DNA of 64,000 nt from CBDUXP01 sp965371225 [NCBI: uncultured bacterium] (GCA_965371225.1 CBDUXP010000009.1:39064-103063), one strand, 5' to 3'; positions 1 through 9,481 are shown, counted from the first letter of the stretch. The notes: generated by a model not told the origin, from the sequence alone. Numbers and translations are program-made.

Positions 1-2
1 TC

Positions 3-2060
3 ACGGACGGACGCCACAATCCACCGGTGTCGGCGCACGCGCCCACCTTCGACGACATTCTGCACCGGTACGGGGATTTCCAGGCGGGGTCGGATTGGTT
101 CATTCACTACATTGCCGTCGGCGACGTGCAGGATGACGACATGATGGCCTTCCTCCGCGGGGCTCGCGGCCAGATTTCGTTACTGGACAAAGCGCAGGTG
201 GCAGGCTTGGCCGATGTGCTGGATCAGTTGCGGGTGCCCACCCCAGTGGAAATTCACGATCGGAGCGGGTTCGTGCGGGTTGAGCCCGTCAGTGGCCAGA
301 TCCTTCCCGCCAGCGAGGGGCAGCGGCTGCAGCCCGGCGACCGGCTGGTGACCGGCGCAGGCGGCCGCTGCGTGATCACGATCGGGGATGTGGGGATCGT
401 GGGCCTGGACCGGGGGACGGTGCTGGAAGTGCGGGAGGCGTATCACAACCCGGTCGCCCGGAAGGATGTGGTGACGCTGGAAGTCCCGGTGGGTCGGGTG
501 TGGAGTGCGGTGCAAGGCGACCGGCGGGTCGGCTTCCGGATTCTCTCCCCCCAAGCGCAGTCGGAGGTGACGGGAACGGTCTACGTGCACGAGGCGGTGC
601 CCTCCACCGCGTCCACCCTGGTCGGGGTGACCGAGGGGGTCGTGCGCGCGTCCGATCGCGGCGGCGGCGCCCGAATCGAAGTCCGCGCCGGGCAGGTGGC
701 AGTGGCCGGCGCCGGCGGGATGTTCGCCGAGCCGGTCGCGTGGGCCCCCGGCTTGCGCGCGCAACAGCGCGTGTGGCGGCGGGTGCTCGTGGACGGGATG
801 CAGTTGGCCGAGGCGCGGCCGACCTTTGCGCGCTTGTCCTGGCGGGATCTGGAAGCCCAATTCGGACCCCTGCGCCCCGGCCGCAAGTTCCATGAATCCT
901 TCGCCGTTGATCTGGGAGGTTTGACGAGCCCCGATCTGGGCGTGATCGTGGCGCGGTCCATGGTGCCGGCGGAGATCGAGGTCCGGGCCAAGGTCACCCC
1001 CCCCGCAGCAGACGACCCTGATGGGCTGAGCATCGTGGACGTGGTCGCCCACGTGCGCCAGGCCTGGAAGGTCGAACTCGACACCATGTACACGGGGGAG
1101 GTGCTGCTCGTCGGGAGCAACATTGCTCCGGAGCCCCGGCTGGCTTTCCCGGTCAAACTCTTCACGCGCACCCCGTCGGCGCAGGAGCTGGCGGAGGGCG
1201 CCCGCCTCCGCGTGTACTGGCAGTACGCGGGAGGCGGCCTCCTGCTGCTGGCTCTGGGGGTTGGGTTCGTCGTGTGGCGCGCCCATACCGAGGTGGCGGT
1301 GCCCCTGGGCCGGCTGCTGTTGCGCAAGAATCCCAATCCCCAGGAGTGGACCGCCACCGTCCTCGACTTGGAAGCCATGTGCAAGCACGCCCGGACGACG
1401 GAGGTGACGATCGGCCGCGCGCCGGACAACATGATCTCGCTCCCCGACCACCGCGTGCGGTCGCACCACTGCGTCATTCGCGTGCGCGGCCGCAGGCGGG
1501 CGAACCGGCGGCTGTATATCCGCCTGCTTCCGAAGGCCCGAATGCGCGTGAACACGGTGACAATCCGCTACGGATCCGTCGAGTTGTTGGACGGGATGCT
1601 GGTGCAGTTGGGAGACTTCGTGTTCGAGTACGAAGACTCGCGGAATGCCCAACAGGTGGAAGTTGCGCTCGTCACCAAGCAGGTCATCCACGGTGTGCTG
1701 CGATCGTGGGACTTGGCGCAGGCAACGTTCCAGGTGTCGGCGGAGGATCGGGATCTGGAAGCGAAGGGGACGATTGAGCGCATGATCGCGTTCGTCGAAG
1801 TGGAAGACATCAGCGTCATGCGGAACCCGCACAAGCAGACGCGCAAGACAGAGCGTTTGCGCAAAGACTCCTTCGGGACGCCGGCCACGATCTCCATGAA
1901 GAGCGGCCGGAGCCACGCGGGCCACGTCCGGCGCGACTACGATCCGAAGAGTACGCGGTTCCATTTCTTCCCCGCTGACTTCCCCGCGGTGGACTACATG
2001 ATCATCGAACGGAAGAACATGGACGGCATTACGTTCCCCGAGGACGCGGAGCACGCGTAG
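3..2060 (+). CDS. VWA-FecR-FHA membrane protein, 5' end cut by window start
   Basis: This is the 3' part of a gene that begins upstream of the window; 685 codons are visible. A GTG at 27 could be taken as the start, but the reading frame is open to base 3. Its first residues (TDGRHNPP) match TDGKHNPP in the von Willebrand A domain of the 1195-residue protein encoded at 4478-8065, so the visible part starts inside a VWA domain. After that come a FecR-like beta domain (about residues 90-220 of the visible protein), a membrane segment near 407-425, a canonical FHA domain (GRAPDNMISL with a following SHH) near 465-550, and a C-terminal domain shared with the second protein. Cytoplasmic FHA domains bind phosphothreonine peptides; FecR and VWA would lie outside the membrane. 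Function is unknown. The domain reading is firm and the role is inference. Confidence 0.85.
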   Translation, partial: TDGRHNPPVSAHAPTFDDILHRYGDFQAGSDWFIHYIAVGDVQDDDMMAFLRGARGQISLLDKAQVAGLADVLDQLRVPTPVEIHDRSGFVRVEPVSGQILPASEGQRLQPGDRLVTGAGGRCVITIGDVGIVGLDRGTVLEVREAYHNPVARKDVVTLEVPVGRVWSAVQGDRRVGFRILSPQAQSEVTGTVYVHEAVPSTASTLVGVTEGVVRASDRGGGARIEVRAGQVAVAGAGGMFAEPVAWAPGLRAQQRVWRRVLVDGMQLAEARPTFARLSWRDLEAQFGPLRPGRKFHESFAVDLGGLTSPDLGVIVARSMVPAEIEVRAKVTPPAADDPDGLSIVDVVAHVRQAWKVELDTMYTGEVLLVGSNIAPEPRLAFPVKLFTRTPSAQELAEGARLRVYWQYAGGGLLLLALGVGFVVWRAHTEVAVPLGRLLLRKNPNPQEWTATVLDLEAMCKHARTTEVTIGRAPDNMISLPDHRVRSHHCVIRVRGRRRANRRLYIRLLPKARMRVNTVTIRYGSVELLDGMLVQLGDFVFEYEDSRNAQQVEVALVTKQVIHGVLRSWDLAQATFQVSAEDRDLEAKGTIERMIAFVEVEDISVMRNPHKQTRKTERLRKDSFGTPATISMKSGRSHAGHVRRDYDPKSTRFHFFPADFPAVDYMIIERKNMDGITFPEDAEHA

Positions 2061-2078
2061 TGCCCCGCGCGGTCCGCG

Positions 2079-3032
2079 TCACCCGCCGTCGCGCAGCACC
2101 AGCTCAGCGGGGGATGGGTTCAGGTACGTCTGCTCCATTGCCCAACCGATGCCCTGGCGGCGGACATGGTGGCGCAACAGAGTAAGCGGTACCGAGCGAG
2201 GCCCCGCAGCCTGCCGATACGCTGTGAGACCCTCGCCAAGCTCCGCCGCCTCCGCCCCGTCGAGACCATCCGCGAGCGTCGTTGCCAGGTGATCCAGAAC
2301 CACCGCGTGCTGGCGCCGGGTCGGGCGGGCGGCCAGCGCCGTCATGAACGCGGTCCCGTACGCCCGGGCGAATGCGCGCCCGGACAGCGCGCCGGCCTGC
2401 GCCACGAGGCGGTCCAGACGATTCGCCCGCGTGCGGCCATGGGACAAGATCGTCAACCGGTGCCGCTCGTGGAACGCGACCACGTCCGGCGGCCGCGGTC
2501 GGCGGCGCACGAGATCCGTCCAGCGCCGATACGCGAACACGCGTTCCACGAAGTGCTCGCGCGCCGCGGCACCGGCGAGGCGCTCCTCGTCCTCCACCGG
2601 CAGTAGCGGCAGGCGGTCCATCAGCACGCTGGCGAACGTGCCGCGCCCCCGCCGGCTCCTGCGTCCGCCCGACCCTCGGACCGGGACGCGCGCCATGCCG
2701 CACGAGGGGGACTTGCTCTTGAGCACGTAGCCGTGGAGGTCCAAGGCAGCCAGATCGCGGGCGCGGCGCCGCGCGAATCGCGTCATGGCCGTAGTGAGAT
2801 CGTGCCCCGCAGTGGGTTCCATCAGCCGCGGTGCGTCCGGCGTCCCCTCGAGCCGGATGGTCGGCCGGGGCACGCCGAGGCCCAGCTCCACCTCCGGACA
2901 AACGGGCACCCACTCCACGTACGCGCCCAGCACGTCTGTCAGGTAGCGGTCCCGCTTGTGGCCGCCATCGTGGCGCACCCGCTCGCCGAGGAGACAGGCA
3001 CTGACCCCCAGCCTGACCCGAGCATCAGACAT
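2079..3032 (-). CDS. DUF523 and DUF1722 domain protein (YbgA type)
   Basis: The protein has 317 residues. The N-terminal half is DUF523, with the family motifs SACLLGERVRHDGGHKRD and KSKSPSCGM. The C-terminal half is DUF1722, as in fused YbgA-like proteins. Some members are linked to tRNA thiolation or DNA repair in the literature, but no function is settled. The start is placed at the ATG giving MSDARVRLGVSA, because the preceding 18 in-frame residues do not look like family sequence. The start lies 20 bases after the stop of the secernin-like gene on the same strand, so the two are probably co-transcribed from the promoter near 4390. Confidence 0.85.
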   Translation of the reverse strand: MSDARVRLGVSACLLGERVRHDGGHKRDRYLTDVLGAYVEWVPVCPEVELGLGVPRPTIRLEGTPDAPRLMEPTAGHDLTTAMTRFARRRARDLAALDLHGYVLKSKSPSCGMARVPVRGSGGRRSRRGRGTFASVLMDRLPLLPVEDEERLAGAAAREHFVERVFAYRRWTDLVRRRPRPPDVVAFHERHRLTILSHGRTRANRLDRLVAQAGALSGRAFARAYGTAFMTALAARPTRRQHAVVLDHLATTLADGLDGAEAAELGEGLTAYRQAAGPRSVPLTLLRHHVRRQGIGWAMEQTYLNPSPAELVLRDGG

Positions 3033-3052
3033 GCACTGGGATTCGAGGGCGG

Positions 3053-4360
3053 CTACGCGCGGATAGTGGCAGTGGCCTCGCTCCACAGCGCCTGCAGTTC
3101 CGCGTATTTCTCGGCCATGAAGCGCGTCAGCAGATCGTGGACGGTGGCCTCATCCCGGCCGGCGCGTACGGCTTCGGCTTGGGATCGCACCCGCTCCACC
3201 GCGGCGTCGGTTTCTTCCTCCCACGTGTGGAAGATGGCCTGGACCTTGGGCGTGAGGCCGGGAAAATCCACCGCGCAGGCGTCCTGTAACGCCTTGAACT
3301 GCCACCACGGTGAGTCGGGAGTGGCCTCGCCCGTGGCGCGCCCCAGGTCCTTCGGAATCGTCCCGTCGATGAACAGGGGCAGGAAACTGCTCGTGCAGGG
3401 CGTGGCCAGGCTCGCCCAGTAGACGGGAATCCGCCCGGGGTCGGCCGGTAGTTGGGCGATGATGCTCGCGGTGGTGGTGCCGCTGGGGTCCGCGTGCATG
3501 CAGATGCTGTAGTAGCTTTCCTGGCTGGGATCGTCCGCCGCGAATGCGGCGCGGCCGTAGTGATCCCTCAGCGTGCTCCGCAGCCGGGCCGGCGTCACGT
3601 GCCCCCGGGTGTCCCCGAGGATGGCCCGGCTCTGCCGCAACCGCCCCGCGCTGACCACGGGGGGCACCGTCTCCCGGTCGCGGTACGCCGCTTGGAAATC
3701 GAAGTGCCCTTCCCCGTCGGCCCAGCCGTTTTCCGCGGCAAACCCCTCCACTCCGTCGCTCTTGCGCTCCCAGTCCGCAGCGATACACGGCTCGTTCGAG
3801 ATCGAGTCTACCTCCTGCGCCCGCCGCGCCACCCAGTGATGGCCGCTCGTTTCCACGATCCAGGCTTGGGACGGGTCACAGATGATGAAGGAATTGTTGT
3901 ACCGGAAATCCAGGTCCTCGTAGGGTGCCCCCCCCTGGCCATAGCGCTCCACCAGGTCGGTTATCACCTCTAACGCTTCATCGGCCGTGCGGCCCCGTTC
4001 GAGCCCCAGCCGCACCAGGTCCATCCCCAGGAGGCCTACGTCAGCGGGATACTGCTTGGTGAAGATCGCCTCATTCCCGATGGCCACCCGATGCTCGTTC
4101 AGGCCATGTTCGAATCCCCATAGCCAGTGCGGTTGCGATCCGATCGTGGCCGCGGTCGCGGCGACCTGGGGAATCTCGAGGTACTGCGTCCGCAGGGTCT
4201 CGCCTGCCGGATACTCCCGGCGCGGGAACTGGCGCAGGGGCTGCGCCTCCAAGGCTGGGCGGTCACTGTTCTTTGCGAACAGCGTCACACCGGCTGTGGT
4301 GGCGGGGGCCAGGGCCACCATCGTGTCGCAACTCAGGCGATATCGTGGGTGTCGAGACAT
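3053..4360 (-). CDS. Secernin-like C69 family peptidase
   Basis: The protein has 435 residues. The N-terminus reads RLSCDTMVALAPAT followed by FAKNSDRP, which is the secernin/peptidase C69 pattern. In this family the Cys (here residue 11) becomes the N-terminal nucleophile after propeptide removal. C69 enzymes are Ntn-fold dipeptidases; bacterial secernin homologues are mostly uncharacterised. The start at 4360 is supported by a strong Shine-Dalgarno sequence, GGAGGAG, 8 bases upstream. The 47 in-frame residues before it are poor in family features and would run into the divergent VWA gene. A -10-like TACAAT lies at 4386-4391. The gene heads a two-gene unit with the DUF523 gene. Confidence 0.85.
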   Translation of the reverse strand: MSRHPRYRLSCDTMVALAPATTAGVTLFAKNSDRPALEAQPLRQFPRREYPAGETLRTQYLEIPQVAATAATIGSQPHWLWGFEHGLNEHRVAIGNEAIFTKQYPADVGLLGMDLVRLGLERGRTADEALEVITDLVERYGQGGAPYEDLDFRYNNSFIICDPSQAWIVETSGHHWVARRAQEVDSISNEPCIAADWERKSDGVEGFAAENGWADGEGHFDFQAAYRDRETVPPVVSAGRLRQSRAILGDTRGHVTPARLRSTLRDHYGRAAFAADDPSQESYYSICMHADPSGTTTASIIAQLPADPGRIPVYWASLATPCTSSFLPLFIDGTIPKDLGRATGEATPDSPWWQFKALQDACAVDFPGLTPKVQAIFHTWEEETDAAVERVRSQAEAVRAGRDEATVHDLLTRFMAEKYAELQALWSEATATIRA

Positions 4361-4477
4361 GATGAAACTCCTCCGAGGATGGCGCATTGTAGCGTGGGCT
4401 GCCGGTGAATGCCGTATACTGCGGCTGTCGGTCCGCGGGGCATGGGGACGGCGCCGACGCCCGAGAGGCGTGATGGC
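4361..4477. promoter_or_regulatory. Divergent promoter region
   Basis: This short region separates the secernin-like gene (minus) from the VWA-FecR-FHA gene (plus). On the minus strand TACAAT (4386-4391) precedes GGAGGAG and the ATG at 4360. On the plus strand TATACT (4415-4420) is the best -10 box for the downstream gene. Neither has a clear -35 box, so the promoters are inferred from the -10 boxes alone. Confidence 0.4.
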
Positions 4478-7400
4478 ATGTCCGTGAACGGAGGAGGACA
4501 TCGGGGAAGGCGCGCCGCGTGGACGCGAGCGCGGCGGACCCTTCCGTTCCTGGTCGGACTCCTCGCGGCCTTCCTCCGTCCCGCTCCCTGTGTGGAAGCG
4601 GCGCCCCCCTCTCGGGATCTAGTGGTGGTGCTCGACGTGTCCCGCAGCATGGACGATGCATTCTCCCGGGTCATCGCGAGCCTGGAGGCGTACCTCGCGG
4701 ACGCGGGGCCCGACGACACCCTGACGTTCAGCACCTTCGGCGACGGCGTCAAATTCGTCGTGCGCCAGCGGGCCATGCGCCCGAACCCGGAAGTCATCGC
4801 CCAACAGGTGCTGCGGACCCTCGCCCCGACGGATCGTTTTACAAACATCACGTACGCCGTGGACCGGGCCCTGAGCGAACTCATCAGGATGGGACCGGCC
4901 GCGGGCCGCCTGCGCGAGTTCATCCTCATAACGGATGGGAAACACAATCCCCCGCCGGGCAGCCGATTCCCCGTGCCCGCCTTTGAAGATCTATACAGCA
5001 AGGCCTCCCGCTTGGAGCCCGGCCAATGGTCGATCCGGTATCTGGTGCTGGGCAGCGAGTCTGACCCGGATATGACGACCTTCGTGCGGCGGTTCCAGGG
5101 TGAGGCCACCATGTTGCAGCACACGTTGGATGCGCGCTTCCAAAACGACTTGACCGAGACGCTGCGTGGCCCGTGGTTGCCGGCGAGTGTCACCGTGGAG
5201 GCTTTCCAAGGGGAGGTGTGGCTGGAGCGGGTCGGGGCCGAGGCCACGACCGCGGCCGCCGGGGCGCATCTGGTCGAAGGGGATCGGGTGCGGCTCGGTC
5301 CGGACGGGTACGCCATGCTCCGCACCGCGGGCGGGGCCCATTTCGGCCTGAATCCGGATACGCAGTGGGTCCTGGAACAGGCGCGGCGCGATCCTCGGTC
5401 GGGACAGGTCCGGGTCCGGGGGGCCGTGCAGCGCGGCGCCGCATTGGCGACCGGCGCCGACATTCCCATCGTGCAGATTGCGCTCGTAGGGCCGCAAGGC
5501 GCGATCCAGACCGCCGAAGGCACGGTGGGCCTGCGCGTGCTGGAAGAGGACACGGCCGTCGCCGCGACGGAAGCGGGTGCCCAAATGGTCACCTACGCGG
5601 CCCGAGGCACGGCCCTGGGCGCTGAGGATCTGCTCCGCCCCGTCGTCCGGCGTCCCGGCGCGGGACCCCGGGCCGCTCCCCGGGATCCCTACCCCATGCC
5701 GACGCCCCCGGAACCGATCCCCGGCGGGGCCTTCAGCGTGGCGCAATTCCTAGGCGACTGGAGCGCGGCCAACCTGTATGACGTGGAGTGGAAAGCGCTA
5801 TTCGAAGGTTGGCGCCCCACCCTCGAGACCGGCACGCCGCTCTCGGCCGTGCCCGGCGCCATCCTGGTGGCGCGGCAGCCGCCGCGGTTGACCGATTTGG
5901 TCATCACCGCGGACGGGGAGTTCGAAGGGGACGTGTTGAGCGACGACGAAAACCTGATCATCCTGCAGACGGAGGCCGGCCTGCGGTACTTCACGCGGAG
6001 TTCGGTGGTGGGCGTAAGCTTCGCCGCGTTCCCCCTCAGCTCCGGCAAGGTGGAGGACATCGTGGGCACGGCGGAGTTCCAGCGCCAGGGCCGGTCAGGT
6101 GCGTGGCGCGAGTTGATCGTCGGCACAAAGCTGCGCCCGGGTGACATGGTGCGGACCGGGGATGCCTCGCGCGTGGTGCTCACCGTCGCCGGACAGGCGG
6201 TGGTCTCGGTCAAGGCCAACAGCCTGTTCACGCTGAAGGATGCGCGCCGCGATAACAGTACCGGCGACGTGCGCGTGCGGGTGGCGCTGGATGCGGGCCA
6301 ATTGTGGAATGACGTGGGCACGCTCGTCTCGCCCCGCTCCCGGTACATCGTGGAAACGCCGCAAGCCACCTCGGGAGTTCGGGGCACCGTTTTCACGGTG
6401 GTGTACGACGAGGAGGCTGAGGAAACCAAAGTGGCCACGGTGGAAGGCGCCGTGCAAGTCATCGAAAAACGGCAGACGCTTCGAGAGATCCAAGTGACTC
6501 AGGAGCAGCAGACCACGCTCGAGGAGGCCGAGGACCAAGAACTGGTCACGGAGACGATTCAAGCGGAGACCGTGTCGGAGTGGCAGGAGCAGGAAGAGGA
6601 ATTCGACGATCGCCGGGACATCATGGAAGTCGAGTACCCGCCCATTCATCGCGAACCCATCCGCGCCCGGCTGCGGTCGAGCCTGCCCGAGCCCCAGCGG
6701 GCGGGACGGCTCGTCACGTGGACGGCGACGTATCTCCCCGACGATGTGGTGGACTACGAGTTCGAATTCGCCCTGCGCGGTGCTGGCACGGACTACGTGT
6801 GGGCGGTGGTGCGCGAGTTCGCCCCGGAAGCGGCCTGGCAGTGGGATACGGGGCGGCAGGATGGGCCAAACCTGGTGCGGGTGCGGGTGCGGCGGGCGGA
6901 CGGCGAGCCTATGGAAGACGCGACCACCGTCGTCAGCTACACCATCGCCCCGTCGCGCCTGGGCGCCGTACTGCTCGGCCTGGGAGTGGTGTGGATGATG
7001 GCGCTGGTCGGGGGGCTCGCCTTGCAGTTGGTCATTGGACCCCGCGCCGGCGGGGAGCAGCGCCTCCGGGTGATGGAAGCCCCGCAAGGGTTGCCCTGCA
7101 CCGTGCTGCCGTTGGCGCCCATGTCCGGCCTCCGGTGGATTGACGAGGTACGCGTGGGGCGGGCGACGGACCGGGACCTGACGCTGGGCGACGAAATGCT
7201 CGCGTCCACCCAATGCCGCGTGCGCCGGCTCCGCTTCGGCCCCTGGATGCGCACAACCCTCATCATCGAGCCCGGGGCGCCGGTGTTCGTGGACGGCGTG
7301 CAGACGGCGCCCGGCCCGCACCGGCTCCGGGCCAACACGCGGTTGCGCATGGGCGAGTACGACGTCCGGTATGAGGTGGCCCAAGTCCCCCTCGAGTGCG

Positions 7401-8065
7401 AGGTGATCTGTCGTGATGGGCGCATCCCGCGCGGGGCAGCGCCCAAAGCCGATCTACTCACCACGCGCGTGCTGATTCTCCAGACGCCGGAGCCGGGAAT
7501 CCCCCCGTACACCCTGCCGTTCAGCGAGATCGAACACATCCGCTGCTACCGGACTCAGGGCGAAGACGATCGGATGCGCGGCAAGCCGGGCAGTGCCACC
7601 GTCGGTGGCCCGCTAGTGCGCGTGTGGTTCGCCGACAGCGGGGAGATGATTACCGGCCGGCTCGAGACGGCCGCGCACGCGGAGGAAGGACGGTTCCGCG
7701 TGTACACGGATGAAACGCACCGGCTCGGGTATGTACTCATCGTCTCGGCCGCGACGAAGAAGATCAAAGTCTTCCCGGACACGGAGCGGCCGCCCACGTT
7801 TACCCCAAAGGACCAAGTCGCTGCGGGACGCGGGCGGCTCGGGCTGAGCGGCGCCGGCCCGACCGCCGTGGGCCAGGCGGATATCGAGAGGTCGATCGAG
7901 CGCCTGCACGAAGCCCGGGCCGACACGGCGGACGCCACGGCAGCGGCTGGCGAGGACACGCCTTCACCGCCACCTTCCCCTGCGTCGCCCGACGAGCCGA
8001 AGCCGGACAAGCCACGACCGGCACCGGACCGGTACGTCCGGCGCCGCGGCAAACCGCGCATCTAA
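4478..8065 (+). CDS. Large VWA-FecR-FecR-FHA membrane protein
   Basis: The protein has 1195 residues. A signal peptide (hydrophobic FLVGLLAAFL, ending near CVEAA) is followed by a VWA domain with an intact MIDAS start (DVSRS, about residue 53) and TDGKHNPP near 151. Two FecR-like beta domains follow (about 240-360 and 530-655), then a charged Glu/Gln-rich stretch, an Ig-like segment, a transmembrane helix near 827-853 and an FHA-like fold near 890-968. That fold keeps VGRA but replaces the SxxH phosphopeptide residues with STQ. The C-terminal domain (about 975-1105) resembles the end of the protein at 3-2060, and the tail is rich in Pro and Lys. This fits an outside sensor or adhesive domain coupled to a cytoplasmic scaffold; the role is unknown. 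Start chosen at the ATG after GAGAGG, directly before the signal peptide. Confidence 0.88.
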   Translation: MSVNGGGHRGRRAAWTRARRTLPFLVGLLAAFLRPAPCVEAAPPSRDLVVVLDVSRSMDDAFSRVIASLEAYLADAGPDDTLTFSTFGDGVKFVVRQRAMRPNPEVIAQQVLRTLAPTDRFTNITYAVDRALSELIRMGPAAGRLREFILITDGKHNPPPGSRFPVPAFEDLYSKASRLEPGQWSIRYLVLGSESDPDMTTFVRRFQGEATMLQHTLDARFQNDLTETLRGPWLPASVTVEAFQGEVWLERVGAEATTAAAGAHLVEGDRVRLGPDGYAMLRTAGGAHFGLNPDTQWVLEQARRDPRSGQVRVRGAVQRGAALATGADIPIVQIALVGPQGAIQTAEGTVGLRVLEEDTAVAATEAGAQMVTYAARGTALGAEDLLRPVVRRPGAGPRAAPRDPYPMPTPPEPIPGGAFSVAQFLGDWSAANLYDVEWKALFEGWRPTLETGTPLSAVPGAILVARQPPRLTDLVITADGEFEGDVLSDDENLIILQTEAGLRYFTRSSVVGVSFAAFPLSSGKVEDIVGTAEFQRQGRSGAWRELIVGTKLRPGDMVRTGDASRVVLTVAGQAVVSVKANSLFTLKDARRDNSTGDVRVRVALDAGQLWNDVGTLVSPRSRYIVETPQATSGVRGTVFTVVYDEEAEETKVATVEGAVQVIEKRQTLREIQVTQEQQTTLEEAEDQELVTETIQAETVSEWQEQEEEFDDRRDIMEVEYPPIHREPIRARLRSSLPEPQRAGRLVTWTATYLPDDVVDYEFEFALRGAGTDYVWAVVREFAPEAAWQWDTGRQDGPNLVRVRVRRADGEPMEDATTVVSYTIAPSRLGAVLLGLGVVWMMALVGGLALQLVIGPRAGGEQRLRVMEAPQGLPCTVLPLAPMSGLRWIDEVRVGRATDRDLTLGDEMLASTQCRVRRLRFGPWMRTTLIIEPGAPVFVDGVQTAPGPHRLRANTRLRMGEYDVRYEVAQVPLECEVICRDGRIPRGAAPKADLLTTRVLILQTPEPGIPPYTLPFSEIEHIRCYRTQGEDDRMRGKPGSATVGGPLVRVWFADSGEMITGRLETAAHAEEGRFRVYTDETHRLGYVLIVSAATKKIKVFPDTERPPTFTPKDQVAAGRGRLGLSGAGPTAVGQADIERSIERLHEARADTADATAAAGEDTPSPPPSPASPDEPKPDKPRPAPDRYVRRRGKPRI

Positions 8066-8077
8066 GGCCGGGGAGTG

Positions 8078-9481
8078 TTAGGCGACCTTCTGGGGTCGCA
8101 GGATTTCCATGAACCGGCGGAAGCGGGTCGGCAACTGGTCCGCCGGATTACGCTCCGCGGGTCGGGCCAGGAGGGTGCTGGCCAAGTGGTCGAAGCACTG
8201 GGTCACCGGGCGGCGGGGATAGAGCGCGCTGTACGGGCGGCGTTTCGCTTCCGCGGCGCGAAACGCCGGTGCGTCCATGAGGAGCCCCCCGAGGTATTCC
8301 GGCATGCACTTGGCCGGCCCGTGACTCTTCGAGTTGATGCGGGTGTCCACGGCCTTCGCGAGGCGTTGGAACGTTTCCAACCCACCGCGCAGGGAGCGTA
8401 ACTGGTTGAGCACGACTTTGGGGCGGAACGCGTTGCGCCGCTTGTAATCCGGAATGGCGTGCGCGCACTCCTCTTCCACGATGCGGTGGCGCGCGAACGC
8501 CGCCCGGATGCACCCGAGCGCGCTCAGTAATTCCGTCGGGGTGGTCACGATGAGCGTCTCATCCGCTGCCAGGGCAAAGTCCAAGACGTTGTGGTGAATG
8601 CCCGCCCCCAAGTCCAGCAGCACCACGTCGAACATGCGGCTGACGGTATTGAAGTTTTTCAGGAAACGGAGGCGCTCGCTGACACTGAGGTTGGCCAAGC
8701 GCAGTTCGCCGCTGCGGCTCGGAATGAAGTGGAACCCGTGCTCGGAGGTGATGATCAGTTGCCGCACTTGCTGCTGATCGTCCAGCGCGTCCAAGAGCGT
8801 GTACCGGCCGAAGAGGCCCAGCTTGTTCGAAATGTTGGCGTTCCCCAAGTCCAGGTCGACCAGCAACGTGCGGCGGTTGTACGTGTTCGCCAGGTGATAG
8901 GCCAGGTTGATGGAGAGGTGCGTCTTGCCCACCCCACCCTTGTTGGAGCAGATGGCGAACACCTGCGTCTTTGTGCCCAGCTTGTCCAGGCGGAGCGCGG
9001 ACGCCTCTGCCTCATCTTCCACGGGCAGATCCTGGGCCACCCGCGCGAACACCTGGAAGTACACGTGGTTGATCGCCCAGAGAATGTCCGACGGGCTGGC
9101 CACCACGATGTCCAGCTCATAGAGATCCAGTGGCGTCAGCTCCTGCAGCGCGAAGAGCGCGAGCGGATCGCCCACGGCGACGATCAACCGATCCCCCTCC
9201 CGCCGCACGGGCATGCAGCAGTACCGTTTCGCGATGGTGATGGGGACCAGGTTCGCCAGCTGGGGGTCCAGTCGCTCCTTCGTCAGCTCGACGAACGGCA
9301 CATCAAACTGCCGGGCGAGCGTCTCTCCCAGCATGCGTTCGGAGAGGAGCCCCTGCTCCACGAGCAGCATACCCAGCGGCCGCCGATCCTGCCGCTGCTG
9401 CCGCAGGGTGGCATCCAATTGCACCGCATCGATGACGCCGGAGGCGACGAGGAGTTCCCCGAACCGGATTTTGTCAGACAT
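8078..9481 (-). CDS. MshEN (c-di-GMP-binding) domain fused to MinD-type ATPase
   Basis: The protein has 467 residues. Residues 5-28 and 34-58 form the tandem MshEN signature: FGELLVASGV with a downstream LxxxLRQQ, then LGMLLVEQGLL with LARQFDVPFVEL. MshEN modules are the N-terminal domains of GspE/PilB/MshE ATPases, and many bind cyclic di-GMP. From about residue 170 the protein is a ParA/MinD ATPase with a deviant Walker A motif (SNKGGVGKTH, about 177-187), LLVDLDLGNAN and LLDLGAGIHHNVLDFA. Joining a c-di-GMP sensor to a FlhG-like positioning ATPase suggests second-messenger control of the placement or number of a surface machine. That is inference. The gene is transcribed alone and converges on the VWA-FecR-FHA gene. 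Confidence 0.87.
   Translation of the reverse strand: MSDKIRFGELLVASGVIDAVQLDATLRQQRQDRRPLGMLLVEQGLLSERMLGETLARQFDVPFVELTKERLDPQLANLVPITIAKRYCCMPVRREGDRLIVAVGDPLALFALQELTPLDLYELDIVVASPSDILWAINHVYFQVFARVAQDLPVEDEAEASALRLDKLGTKTQVFAICSNKGGVGKTHLSINLAYHLANTYNRRTLLVDLDLGNANISNKLGLFGRYTLLDALDDQQQVRQLIITSEHGFHFIPSRSGELRLANLSVSERLRFLKNFNTVSRMFDVVLLDLGAGIHHNVLDFALAADETLIVTTPTELLSALGCIRAAFARHRIVEEECAHAIPDYKRRNAFRPKVVLNQLRSLRGGLETFQRLAKAVDTRINSKSHGPAKCMPEYLGGLLMDAPAFRAAEAKRRPYSALYPRRPVTQCFDHLASTLLARPAERNPADQLPTRFRRFMEILRPQKVA

Noticed and set aside
180-2054. Long minus-strand open frame (624 codons) opposite the first VWA-FecR-FHA gene
   Set aside because: High-GC shadow frame. It is His/Arg/Pro-rich with no domain, and the plus-strand protein has clear FecR and FHA domains.
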